DNA of 64,000 nt. It comes from JBFHFS01 sp041583495. Its GTDB lineage: Bacteria > Bacteroidota > Bacteroidia > Bacteroidales > Marinilabiliaceae. How positions within the stretch are numbered: position 1 is the stretch's first letter; each line of letters starts with the position of its first letter. The position numbers and the translations under genes were made by a program. Below the pieces are notes generated by a model. The model made no database searches and had not been told where the DNA came from. It worked only from the letters and a program-made list of their open reading frames with translations. The DNA lies in the NCBI GenBank assembly GCA_041583495.1, contig JBFHFS010000001.1:1-64000 (forward strand), written 5' to 3'. Of this stretch, positions 36,601 to 46,173 are shown in pieces.

Positions 36601-39002
36601 GATTCGAATCGCATCCTGGAAAATTGTTGGAAGAACATATCAAGGGAGTACAAAAAGGTACTCTCTTGAATTCTCCATTACCCATTGCTGAATTATCAGC
36701 TTTATTTCATGATCTAGGAAAAATCAATCCCAATTTTCAAAACAAGCTTTATGGGAAGAATACAGGTTATGCAAATCATTCCTACATATCGGTAATTGCA
36801 TGGGTTAATTATGCTATGACCAACATGAAAAACCTAATGAATGATCAAGGCTTGAATAATCAGGAAGAACTTTCTTTGTTCATTCTACAAGTTGCCATAC
36901 TTATAGGTAAACACCATCAGAACTTACCAAATTTCGAGCACGCTTTTACTGGCTCAGAAGAATTAGTTAGGGCAACTGAATTTGTCAAAGAAAATGCACA
37001 CAATCTTCCTATAAGTAAATTTGCAAATAAAAAGTTGGGGCTAGATTGTATACCATTTGAATTGAAGTGGGGAAAACAAGAGAATATGATTGTTTCTTTC
37101 TTGTTCAAGTATCAAAAGAAAGCGTGGAAACAATGTCCATTAAAATCATTTAAGGATACCCAGGAAGCTTTTTCTACCTTGATTGAAGCAGACAAAAGAG
37201 ATGCGGGAAAAAATAATTCATATTTTTTTAACGATAGCATCAAAAGGAACACAGAACAACTTTCCGAAAATCTTGCTAACATATTTAATAAATTCGAGAA
37301 AAGTCAAAATATATCTCGATTGAATGTTCTAAGAACCCAAATTCGGTTAGAAGCAGTTGAAGGAATAAAAAAAGGATTACTGAACGATGAACGAATTTTT
37401 ACTTTAACTGCACCAACCGGTGCGGGCAAAACATTTACGATGCTTTCTGTTGCCGACGAAATCAGAAAACAAAAAGGAAATTTAGGAATTATTTACTCAC
37501 TGCCTTTCTTGTCTATCACAGAGCAGGTCCAAAAGATTACTGAAGAACTTTTAGATGATGTAATGTCAGTCAATTCTAAAACTGAAAATGAACGAATTCG
37601 GAATGCACAGCAATCTTATGAGAATAATCAATCTACCGAAAACCTAATGGCTATTTTAAAGGAGGACTTTATTCAAAATACATTCGATCATCCTTTTATT
37701 ATAACAACTTTTGTTCAGTTTTTTGAAACTTTAGTAAGCAATAGAAATTCTACCTTGATAAAGCTGCCAAATTTCAAGAAACGTATTTTCCTTATTGATG
37801 AAGTTCAGGCATTGCCCCCTCGATTATATATTTTCTTTTCGGCATGGCTCGATGAATTTTGTAGAAGGAACGATTCTTACGCAATACTATCAACTGCAAC
37901 CATGCCCAAGTTAGCAATTCCAATTAAAGATACTGATGAGGATTGTAGAGCAGATTTGTTATTTAAAGATTACACTGTGCCTAATGAGTTACTCGATTGT
38001 AAAAAATATTTTACAGAAGATATTCTTAATCGCTATCAAATAGAAGTGCTTTTGGGTCAATACACTATTGAATCGATAGGTGAACACATTTTAGACTTGG
38101 AGAAGTCATCCCTGATAATATTAAATACCATAGCTGATACCAACAAGCTTTACGATGAATTAAAAGATAGAACTGAAAACATTCTTCTATTAAATACATA
38201 TTTTATCCCAGATGACCGAACAAGAATCATCAATGAAGCACTGAACTTACTGAGTACAGGCGAAAAGGTAATTCTAATTTCGACACAATTAATTGAGGCA
38301 GGTGTTGATATAGATTTTCCTGTTGTCTATAGGGATTTATGCCCATTACCAAGCCTCATTCAAAGTGCTGGGCGTTGCAATCGAAATAATATATTAGACA
38401 AAGGACAAGTGTTCTTTTTTGAACTGGTAGGCGAAAATGGTCGCTCTCGTGCTAAACTAATTTATCGCGATGAAGGTAAAAAGTTTTTGGATTTCTGCCG
38501 AGAAAAAATTCCACCGGTTATTAACGAAAATGAATTGTTCGAAGTGCAGGCTACATTTTTTGAATACATCCGTAAGAATCTTACTATTGGAGAATTCAAT
38601 ATAAACGAAAACAATTCAATCAATATGATAAAGTGTGTCAACAATGCTGAATTTGAAACTCTTGGAAAATTTAAGCTTATCAACCATGACATTGGAGAAC
38701 AAGCGCAATATTATATTCTAAAGAACGAGGAAGATACCTGCTATGAAGAACTTTCGGAACTACTAGAAGAACTTAAAGAACAAGGAAGTTTTGCGGAAAC
38801 AAGACGTATAAAGATCAAAATAAATGATTTCATAAAACAGCTAAGTGGCCGTATGTTAAATATTCGTGTTAATGATTTTAATAAGTCTCAAATGCCAATA
38901 CAATATAGGGAGGAATTACTTGGCATAAAATTCATAACAACGGATAATTATTCACCTAACGAGGGCTTAATCCTAGACAATATTGAAAATAGCTTTTTAT
39001 AA
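36585..39002 (+). CDS. cas3: CRISPR-associated helicase-nuclease Cas3
   Basis: An 805-residue fusion of an N-terminal HD nuclease and a C-terminal SF2 helicase, the target-degrading enzyme of type I systems. The HD motif is ELSALFHDLGKINPNF near residue 40, with a downstream IGKHHQNLP. Walker A APTGAGKTF lies near residue 275, FLIDEVQALPPR near 402 (a DEVQ box), SAT (YAILSTATMP) soon after, and motif VI SAGRCNRNN near 593. The HD-helicase order and all motifs are intact, so it should be active. It overlaps cas5 by 16 bases and shares one base with the cas4 start (TAATG). Confidence 0.94.
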   Translation: MVHDLRFESHPGKLLEEHIKGVQKGTLLNSPLPIAELSALFHDLGKINPNFQNKLYGKNTGYANHSYISVIAWVNYAMTNMKNLMNDQGLNNQEELSLFILQVAILIGKHHQNLPNFEHAFTGSEELVRATEFVKENAHNLPISKFANKKLGLDCIPFELKWGKQENMIVSFLFKYQKKAWKQCPLKSFKDTQEAFSTLIEADKRDAGKNNSYFFNDSIKRNTEQLSENLANIFNKFEKSQNISRLNVLRTQIRLEAVEGIKKGLLNDERIFTLTAPTGAGKTFTMLSVADEIRKQKGNLGIIYSLPFLSITEQVQKITEELLDDVMSVNSKTENERIRNAQQSYENNQSTENLMAILKEDFIQNTFDHPFIITTFVQFFETLVSNRNSTLIKLPNFKKRIFLIDEVQALPPRLYIFFSAWLDEFCRRNDSYAILSTATMPKLAIPIKDTDEDCRADLLFKDYTVPNELLDCKKYFTEDILNRYQIEVLLGQYTIESIGEHILDLEKSSLIILNTIADTNKLYDELKDRTENILLLNTYFIPDDRTRIINEALNLLSTGEKVILISTQLIEAGVDIDFPVVYRDLCPLPSLIQSAGRCNRNNILDKGQVFFFELVGENGRSRAKLIYRDEGKKFLDFCREKIPPVINENELFEVQATFFEYIRKNLTIGEFNINENNSINMIKCVNNAEFETLGKFKLINHDIGEQAQYYILKNEEDTCYEELSELLEELKEQGSFAETRRIKIKINDFIKQLSGRMLNIRVNDFNKSQMPIQYREELLGIKFITTDNYSPNEGLILDNIENSFL

Positions 39003-39511
39003 TGCAAATTACAGGAACTCTTATTTCGTATTACTTCTATTGCCTCCGTCGAATGTGGTTACATGCAAATGATATTAAATTTGAAGATACCTCTGAAGAT
39101 GTTGCGATGGGTGTTGTAATAGAAGAAACTTCATATCAGAAACGTTCAGATAGATATCAGCAAATACAGATAGGCCCCATTAAGATTGATTTCTATGATG
39201 CTAAAAATAAAATAATACACGAAGTAAAAAAATCCAGCAAATTTCATGAAACCCATAGATGGCAAATTAAATACTATATCTACATCCTAGGGCAGGCAGG
39301 CATTGAAGGGGTTTCCGGGATTTTAGAATACCCCAAAGAACGTAAAACAGAAAAAGTGCGTTTAAGTGAACCCGACAGAGCAGCTATAAGAGAACTCATT
39401 GTAAAAATCGATCGAATAATCCTTTCAGACAATTGCCCACCCGCCATAAATAAGCCCAAATGCAAAAACTGTTCTTACTATGATTTTTGCTATAGCACCG
39501 AAACCGAATAA
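39002..39511 (+). CDS. cas4: CRISPR-associated exonuclease Cas4
   Basis: A 169-residue Cas4, a RecB-like iron-sulfur nuclease that selects PAM-containing prespacers for Cas1-Cas2. The N-terminal cysteine is in YYFYCLRRMWLHA; three more cysteines cluster at the C-terminus in KPKCKNCSYYDFCYS, completing the 4Fe-4S ligand set. The nuclease core shows IKIDFYDAKNKIIHEVKKSS (motif II/III, D and E-x-K) and HRWQIKYYIYIL (QxxxY). It overlaps the cas3 stop by one base. It is markedly AT-rich, unlike cas1 just downstream. Confidence 0.92.
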   Translation: MQITGTLISYYFYCLRRMWLHANDIKFEDTSEDVAMGVVIEETSYQKRSDRYQQIQIGPIKIDFYDAKNKIIHEVKKSSKFHETHRWQIKYYIYILGQAGIEGVSGILEYPKERKTEKVRLSEPDRAAIRELIVKIDRIILSDNCPPAINKPKCKNCSYYDFCYSTETE

Positions 39512-39550
39512 AACGACCATCCAGAAAGATCAACAAGACGCCATATCATC

Positions 39551-39590
39551 TTTGGTGAGTTACTTTTAGTAAGTTACTTTTGGTGAGTCG
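39551..39590 (+). repeat. Short tandem repeat between cas4 and cas1
   Basis: About three imperfect copies of a 14-base unit, TTTTRGTRAGTTAC (39551-39563, 39564-39577, 39578-39590). It sits in the 124-base gap where the AT-rich cas8-cas4 block ends and the GC-richer cas1 begins. It may be a slippage product or a regulator-binding site. Confidence 0.7.
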
Positions 39591-39635
39591 TTATTAATAG
39601 TAGAGCTTTTGGAACACAAACAAAAAGCACCCCTC

Positions 39636-40640
39636 ATGAAACGCACCTATTACCTCTTTAACCCGGGGCGCCTCCAACGGCGCGACAACACGCTGAAGTT
39701 TACCCCCTACGACGAAGAGGGCCACGAAGAAAAGCCGCGCTTCCTTCCGGTAGAAAATGTGGACGAATTGTACTGTTTCGGAAACCTCGATGCCAATTCA
39801 GCGCTCTACAATTTCCTGGGACAACAGCAAATTCCCATCCATTTTTTCGATTATTACGAAAACTATACCGGCTCGTTTATGCCTCGAGAAGCATTGCTTT
39901 CGGGGAAAGTACTACTGGCACAAACCGATTTTCATAAAAATAAAAAGAAACGCTTGCAGATTGCACAGCGTATTTTGGAAGGAGCTGCTTACAACATGGT
40001 GAAAAACCTGCGTTACTACGATAAGCGAAGAAAAGACATGGCCGATATTATTGAAGTGATGGAAGGGCATGCCGCCCACATTTCACTTACCTCAAAGATT
40101 GATGAACTGATGGGAATTGAAGGCAATATTCGAAAAAATTATTACGAAGCATTTGACCTCATCCTCAATAACTTCGAAATGGATGGACGCTCCTACCGCC
40201 CTCCACAAAACGAGGTGAACGCACTAATTTCGTTTGGCAACATGATGTGTTACAGTCAGTGTTTGCGGGCAATTCATCAAAGCCAGTTAAATCCCCTTAT
40301 CTCGTTTTTGCATCAGCCGGGGGAGCGACGTTTTTCTCTTTCGTTAGACATTGCAGAAGTATTTAAACCCATCCTGGTTGACCGGGTCATTTTTAAGGTG
40401 GTGAATAAACGTGAAATTCAAGCCAGCGATTTTGAGCCTAACCTGAATGCGGTATTACTCAAACCCAAAGGCCGCAAAAAATTCGTTCAAGCATGGGAAA
40501 CAAGACTTACCGAAACCATAAAACACCGCAGTCTAAACCGAAATGTAAGCTACAAACACCTCATCAAGCTGGAATGCTACAAACTGGCAAAACATGTTTT
40601 GGCAATTGAAGACTACAAGCCCTTTAAAATGTATTGGTAA
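39636..40640 (+). CDS. cas1: CRISPR integrase Cas1 (type I-B)
   Basis: A 334-residue integrase that inserts new spacers with Cas2. The N-terminal beta domain begins MKRTYYLFNPGRLQRRDNTL. Catalytic metal ligands are visible: Glu in LMGIEGNIRKNYYEAFD, His in ISFLHQPGERRFSLSLD, and the acidic residue in LSLDIAEVFKPILVD. Size is typical of I-B Cas1. The ATG at 39636 is preferred to the TTG at 39609, which would add nine residues unlike the family. The gene is locally GC-rich (about 60 percent in its first line by hand count), in contrast to cas4. A pRiA4b-ORF3-like gene follows after 25 bases, where cas2 is normally found. Confidence 0.94.
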   Translation: MKRTYYLFNPGRLQRRDNTLKFTPYDEEGHEEKPRFLPVENVDELYCFGNLDANSALYNFLGQQQIPIHFFDYYENYTGSFMPREALLSGKVLLAQTDFHKNKKKRLQIAQRILEGAAYNMVKNLRYYDKRRKDMADIIEVMEGHAAHISLTSKIDELMGIEGNIRKNYYEAFDLILNNFEMDGRSYRPPQNEVNALISFGNMMCYSQCLRAIHQSQLNPLISFLHQPGERRFSLSLDIAEVFKPILVDRVIFKVVNKREIQASDFEPNLNAVLLKPKGRKKFVQAWETRLTETIKHRSLNRNVSYKHLIKLECYKLAKHVLAIEDYKPFKMYW

Positions 40641-40665
40641 GTTTTATATTTGAAGAAAAAATAAG

Positions 40666-41937
40666 ATGGCAAAACCCAAAAAAGGGAAAACGAAAGGGAA
40701 AATAATACAAATGCTCTCACCCGAAAACTACATCAAGCAAAATGCACGAAAATTGCCCATTCACGAGTGCTGGGTAAACAGAGGCTGGAAAACCGACGGA
40801 CTGGTAAGTGCAATTGTATCGCGAAAACATACCAACGGGAACCTTACGTTTGGCATGTTTCTGGTCGACCTTAAATGTCTGGGCATAAAAGATACCCAGT
40901 ACTTTTTTAACGCTTCCCCTTCCGGCTACCAGGAAATTATTGACCGAAGTCGCCACAATTTTGAAATAGAACAGGTGAGCTATACGCTGGTGCATAATAT
41001 TATTTTTGCGGGGCTTGAGTTTGCCGACGATTATGGCTTTAATCCTCACAAAGATTATTCGGTTTCCCAATATATTTTGGAAGAAGATACCAACGACATT
41101 GAATTGATGGAAATAGAGTGTGGCCGAAATGGGAAACCACTCTATATTCGCGGACCCTACGATACCGATGCACAAGTAAACCAAATTATTATGCAGCTGG
41201 AAAAAACGGGGGGCTTTGGTAATTTTGAATTTGTTGAAAATCCGTTTGCCGGGGAAGTTTCCGATGAAGAATGGGACGAAGAGGAATGGGACAACGAAGA
41301 GGAATTGAATTACGACGGATCACTGGATTTCGACGAAAGAGAGATGGCGAACAGCGGGACTTTTCAGTTCAAAATACAAATCAATAACATTACAAAGCCT
41401 CCCATTTGGAGACGGATAACCATGCCATCGTATTATACATTTTTTCATTTTCATTACGCATTACAGGCAGCATTTGGCTGGACTAACTCACATCCCTTTC
41501 AGTTTTCCCCCAAAGGTTTTGGTTCCGAACCTTGCATAAAAGAAGTATTCGACGATGACCCCGATTTTGGGTACGAAGACCCAATTGAAGCCAAAACCAT
41601 TAAACTATCGGAGATTTTTAAAAAGGAAGGACAAAAATTTAACTATATCTACGATTTTGGCGATGACTGGACCCATAAAATTACCCTCGAAAAGATAATG
41701 CCTGAGATTAGCCGATTTCCGGTCTGCATTACCGGAAAAGGGAAATGCCCACCGGAGGATTGTGGCGGTGTTTGGGGATTCGAAAACATGAAACATATTC
41801 TTGCCGACAAAAAACACGAGGAGTACGAAGAATATATTGAATGGCTGGGGCTGGAACCGGGAGAGACCTGGGACCCTCATGAATTTGATGTGGTAGAAGC
41901 AAATCGTTTGCTTCTGGAATTATTTGCTACGAAATAA
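40666..41937 (+). CDS. Plasmid pRiA4b ORF-3-like protein inserted between cas1 and cas2
   Basis: A 423-residue protein with two parts. Residues about 16-190 form an uncharacterised alpha/beta domain (LPIHECWVNRGWK, VSRKHTNGNLTFGMFLVDLK, FNPHKDYSVSQYILEED). An acidic linker follows (SDEEWDEEEWDNEEELNYDG), and residues about 230-423 are a PRiA4_ORF3 (pRiA4b ORF-3 / IS1096 TnpR-like) domain. The hallmarks of that domain are FQFKIQINNITKPPIWRRI, FFHFHYALQAAFGW, YIYDFGDDWTHKITLE, and CPPEDCGGVWGFENM. The family has no established function; it occurs with mobile elements and in many Bacteroidota. Its place inside the adaptation genes, on the same strand and with gaps of 25 and 35 bases, suggests co-transcription with cas1 and cas2. 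A role in spacer acquisition is inference. Confidence 0.88.
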   Translation: MAKPKKGKTKGKIIQMLSPENYIKQNARKLPIHECWVNRGWKTDGLVSAIVSRKHTNGNLTFGMFLVDLKCLGIKDTQYFFNASPSGYQEIIDRSRHNFEIEQVSYTLVHNIIFAGLEFADDYGFNPHKDYSVSQYILEEDTNDIELMEIECGRNGKPLYIRGPYDTDAQVNQIIMQLEKTGGFGNFEFVENPFAGEVSDEEWDEEEWDNEEELNYDGSLDFDEREMANSGTFQFKIQINNITKPPIWRRITMPSYYTFFHFHYALQAAFGWTNSHPFQFSPKGFGSEPCIKEVFDDDPDFGYEDPIEAKTIKLSEIFKKEGQKFNYIYDFGDDWTHKITLEKIMPEISRFPVCITGKGKCPPEDCGGVWGFENMKHILADKKHEEYEEYIEWLGLEPGETWDPHEFDVVEANRLLLELFATK

Positions 41938-41972
41938 AAAAACACAGGGAGAGGTTCCGAAAAAAGAATAAC

Positions 41973-42236
41973 ATGTATGTAATTGCTGTATACGACTGCG
42001 GGCAAAAACGCGTGACAAAAATGCTTAAGCTGTGTCGCAGATATTTAAACTGGATTCAGAATTCGGTGTTCGAAGGCGAAATAAGCGAAGCTCGCCTGGA
42101 AGAACTAAAGATTTGTGCACACAACATTATGAATGATGAGGAAGACAGTTTTATCATTTTTAAAACACGACAAGAGAAGTGGCTCGATAAAGAAATTGTA
42201 GGGAAAGAACGCTGCTCGTTAAGCAATTTTTTGTAG
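41973..42236 (+). CDS. cas2: CRISPR-associated protein Cas2
   Basis: An 87-residue ferredoxin-fold protein that dimerises and bridges Cas1 dimers in the integrase complex. The N-terminal strand MYVIAVYDCGQKRVTKM carries the conserved metal-site Asp (D8). LNWIQNSVFEGEISEARLEE and SFIIFKT follow the Cas2 pattern. Length is normal. It is the last cas gene, 35 bases after the pRiA4b-like gene and immediately upstream of the leader. Confidence 0.93.
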   Translation: MYVIAVYDCGQKRVTKMLKLCRRYLNWIQNSVFEGEISEARLEELKICAHNIMNDEEDSFIIFKTRQEKWLDKEIVGKERCSLSNFL

Positions 42237-42462
42237 TCGAAAAGTTGTCAGTCGCAAGTCATATGGCTGTGCCAAACATACTGGCAACCAAATAACTCAC
42301 ATTGTCGTTCTTTGACATACTGGAAATCAACAAGATATAAATATTGTCGATAGCCTAGCATTTTTATCCAATTTTGCATCGACAACTTTTGCGCGTCAAA
42401 ACCAAAGTTTCTATATTCGTAAGCCGTTTAAAACCAATTATTTTTTTTGAGTTATCCAACGA
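42237..42462 (+). promoter_or_regulatory. CRISPR leader
   Basis: A 226-base AT-rich region between cas2 and the first repeat. It contains two copies of ACATACTGG (42277-42285, 42316-42324) that match the core of the CRISPR repeat. It also contains inverted repeats AAAAGTTGTC (42241-42250) with GACAACTTTT (42381-42390), and TTGTCGAT (42345-42352) with ATCGACAA (42378-42385). A promoter-like element lies at 42388-42419. The array's degenerate repeat is at the opposite end, which confirms the polarity. Confidence 0.85.
42388..42419 (+). promoter_or_regulatory. Candidate promoter for pre-crRNA
   Basis: TTTG (42388-42391), a 20-base spacer, and TATATTCG (42412-42419) resemble the Bacteroidota -33/-7 promoter (TTTG, TAnnTTTG) with one mismatch in the -7 box. 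Transcription would begin about 35 bases before the first repeat. Confidence 0.5.
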
Positions 42463-45400
42463 CTCTCAATCGAACCATACTGGAATTGAAATGTCTACAA
42501 AGCGGCCTACTCTTACCGCTGTCAGTTACTCTCAATCGAACCATACTGGAATTGAAATTATTGAATTTAAGTGAAAGCGATGGAAATGAACACTCTCAAT
42601 CGAACCATACTGGAATTGAAATGGGATTGAGTTACCAATGATGTATAAACTAGGTTACACTCTCAATCGAACCATACTGGAATTGAAATTACTGAAGGGG
42701 GCAGGCTTCCCATTTTACAAGCTGTCTCTCAATCGAACCATACTGGAATTGAAATATTTGCGGTGACTCAGATAGCTACGTTAGAAGGAACTCTCAATCG
42801 AACCATACTGGAATTGAAATGTTCAAGTCCTCGCCACTTCAGTTAAGGTTATGCAACTCTCAATCGAACCATACTGGAATTGAAATAAAACTACGGGATA
42901 TTAACCGGATAGAGCGGAAGTCTCTCTCAATCGAACCATACTGGAATTGAAATTACGTTTATTTATACGTTAGAAACAAGACTACAAAACTCTCAATCGA
43001 ACCATACTGGAATTGAAATATTGATGTAACCGGGTTATCGCTTAACGCAAAGGACTCTCAATCGAACCATACTGGAATTGAAATCGTATAACCGATTTGC
43101 CTTTCAAGTTTTGCCATTCTCTCAATCGAACCATACTGGAATTGAAATAACTAAAGGTTGAGTCTAAGAAAGATCTTGCAAAAACTCTCAATCGAACCAT
43201 ACTGGAATTGAAATAGCTGTTGAACTATTGACTAAAGGGATTCTCCCTGAACTCTCAATCGAACCATACTGGAATTGAAATATAGCTGATATTAACGCCA
43301 GATTCTTGACCGGCTCTCTCAATCGAACCATACTGGAATTGAAATGGATTACTCACCTCCTGTTGCTCCCAATCGATCATGCCTCTCAATCGAACCATAC
43401 TGGAATTGAAATGGGGATATTGCTAATTTAGAAAAGTCTAATCCTGGCTCTCAATCGAACCATACTGGAATTGAAATCTTGAAGAGTTGCCAAAGAAGTA
43501 CTGACGGCGGCCAATCTCTCAATCGAACCATACTGGAATTGAAATCCAGGTTACCCCAAAAAGATCACTAACAAAAGAACACTCTCAATCGAACCATACT
43601 GGAATTGAAATATGGAATAATTGGTATAAAGATTTACAATCGAATTGGCTCTCAATCGAACCATACTGGAATTGAAATTTTAGATCATTATCTAAATCAA
43701 GGGCCTTGGTTGCTCTCAATCGAACCATACTGGAATTGAAATGCAGTAGCAGAGGATAAATCTACCTTAGTATGACCAGCTCTCAATCGAACCATACTGG
43801 AATTGAAATAGTGTAACCAAGGATACGACCACGCCAAGTGGGGCTCTCAATCGAACCATACTGGAATTGAAATAACCAAGTTTTGATGTTCTAACTAAGG
43901 TTCTTGAATCTCTCAATCGAACCATACTGGAATTGAAATTCAATAATTTCACCAGCTCCGCCAGTAAGAAAACCACCTCTCAATCGAACCATACTGGAAT
44001 TGAAATCATAAAAATAATGCGTATAAACATTAATACGGTGCACTCTCAATCGAACCATACTGGAATTGAAATTCAGTTCCGCCAGCTATTCCATACCGGA
44101 TAGCCGAACTCTCAATCGAACCATACTGGAATTGAAATTCTTCAAAAGTTCTTTAAAAGGCTTCGGCATTATGGCTCTCAATCGAACCATACTGGAATTG
44201 AAATAATAATTGTTAACCTGTTCTTCAAAAGAAGAATTGGCTCTCAATCGAACCATACTGGAATTGAAATGATGGAGCCGAAGAAGCGGTATTGGTTGCA
44301 GAACCACTCTCAATCGAACCATACTGGAATTGAAATAGGGTGATTAACAAGGAGGACAACAACTCTTACGTGCTCTCAATCGAACCATACTGGAATTGAA
44401 ATCCGGCTAAGCTTTTAAAACCAGATGTTAATGATCCTCTCTCAATCGAACCATACTGGAATTGAAATTTAATTATTAGCTTATGCGTATTTCTTTAACC
44501 CGCTCCCTCTCAATCGAACCATACTGGAATTGAAATTCTTTTACATGATTGTAAAAAGCCCGATCGGAGGCATCTCTCAATCGAACCATACTGGAATTGA
44601 AATGATAATATTGCTAATACTCAATTTGATATTACTGCTCTCAATCGAACCATACTGGAATTGAAATAGCGTCATATCTTAGCCTGGTTCTAACCATAAA
44701 GCCCTCTCAATCGAACCATACTGGAATTGAAATCTCCAGCCAGTCGCCTTCACCGTCAGACCCAAGATCCCTCTCAATCGAACCATACTGGAATTGAAAT
44801 CTAATCTAAGCATTGTTGAGGTATCGGTGTCGTCTCTCTCAATCGAACCATACTGGAATTGAAATAAACTAACTGGGGCGGATTTATTTGGAATCGCTGT
44901 TACTCTCAATCGAACCATACTGGAATTGAAATGATGATACCCTTAAGCCAGGAGAAAAAGTTCTTTTTCTCTCAATCGAACCATACTGGAATTGAAATTC
45001 CAATAAGGGGAGGTTGATTGAAAATGACTTTTTACTCTCAATCGAACCATACTGGAATTGAAATATATTAGCCTTTGCTGCATTAATAGCAGTTACATGC
45101 TCTCAATCGAACCATACTGGAATTGAAATCTGGATGAAATTAGCCGGGCTGGTTATACCAAGGTCGCTCTCAATCGAACCATACTGGAATTGAAATGATG
45201 TCGAAGCCAAAGAAGATGAAGCCATGAAGCTCTCTCAATCGAACCATACTGGAATTGAAATTTGCCGGGAAGGAAAACACGCTCCCGGTACTGGACTCTC
45301 AATCGAACCATACTGGAATTGAAATCTGGTTAATTTGCTCGACGAAATCGATCCTGACGTCCTCTCAATCGAACCATACTGGAATTGAAATAAATAAAAT

Positions 45401-46116
45401 AAACATCGAAGGGCGAGGCACTGGTCTCTCAATCGAACAATACTTGAATTGAAATCACCTGGCTGGATGGACAACCATTGCACAAAAGGCTCTCAATCGA
45501 ACCATACTGGAATTGAAATTGGGCAAGCCCATAGGACGGGGGGGGAGCGGGTTAAACTCTCAATCGAACCATACTGGAATTGAAATACGTTTGGAATAAC
45601 GCTACCCATTTCAAAGGCAATACTCTCAATCGAACCATACTGGAATTGAAATGCGTGTTGGTCGATCGCGGCCACCTGCGACGATCATGCTCTCAATCGA
45701 ACCATACTGGAATTGAAATTCGAGGAAAAGGTGGACAGAATGATGCGTAACATATTCTCTCAATCGAACCATACTGGAATTGAAATACGCTAAAGACGAC
45801 ATAAAGTGCATGAGTCTCATCGATCTCTCAATCGAACCATACTGGAATTGAAATTAAGTGATAATAACTTGAACATGAAATAGGGCTACTCTCAATCGAA
45901 CCATACTGGAATTGAAATTTCTTAATAACGATCCCAATGTGTTGATCGTTGACAAACTCTCAATCGATCCATACTGGAATTGAAATCTGTTAAGCTGAAT
46001 GCCTGGACCTATTCCAGTAAGCTCTCAATCGAACCATACTGGAATTGAAATAGCAGTTGCGACCGCTTTTGGGTTAGTGTCATTAACTCTCAATCGAACC
46101 ATACTGGAATTGAATT
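42463..46116 (+). CRISPR. Type I-B CRISPR array, 56 repeats and 55 spacers
   Basis: Repeats are 30 bases, begin CTCTCAATCG, have AACCATACTG in the middle and end GAATTGAAAT. Spacers range from 34 to 38 bases; counted by hand, repeat starts run from 42463 to 46087. Nearly all repeats are identical. The exceptions are at the leader-distal end: one at 45426 with two changes, one at 45957 with one change, and the terminal one at 46087, which ends GAATTGAATT. The ATTGAAAT end gives the 8-nt crRNA tag expected of type I-B. Polarity is + strand, leader on the cas2 side. No duplicated spacers were noticed. Confidence 0.98.
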
Positions 46117-46173
46117 ATATATTTTTATTCCCGAACTTAGGATAAACATTAATCTTCTTAACCCATCATTTCT

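Noticed and set aside
42374..42641. Frames through the CRISPR leader and repeats
   Set aside because: These arise from the repeat sequence reading open; the region is a leader and array.
45235..45820. Minus-strand frames across array repeats
   Set aside because: Repeated peptide strings such as QFQYGSIE come from the reverse complement of the CRISPR repeat.
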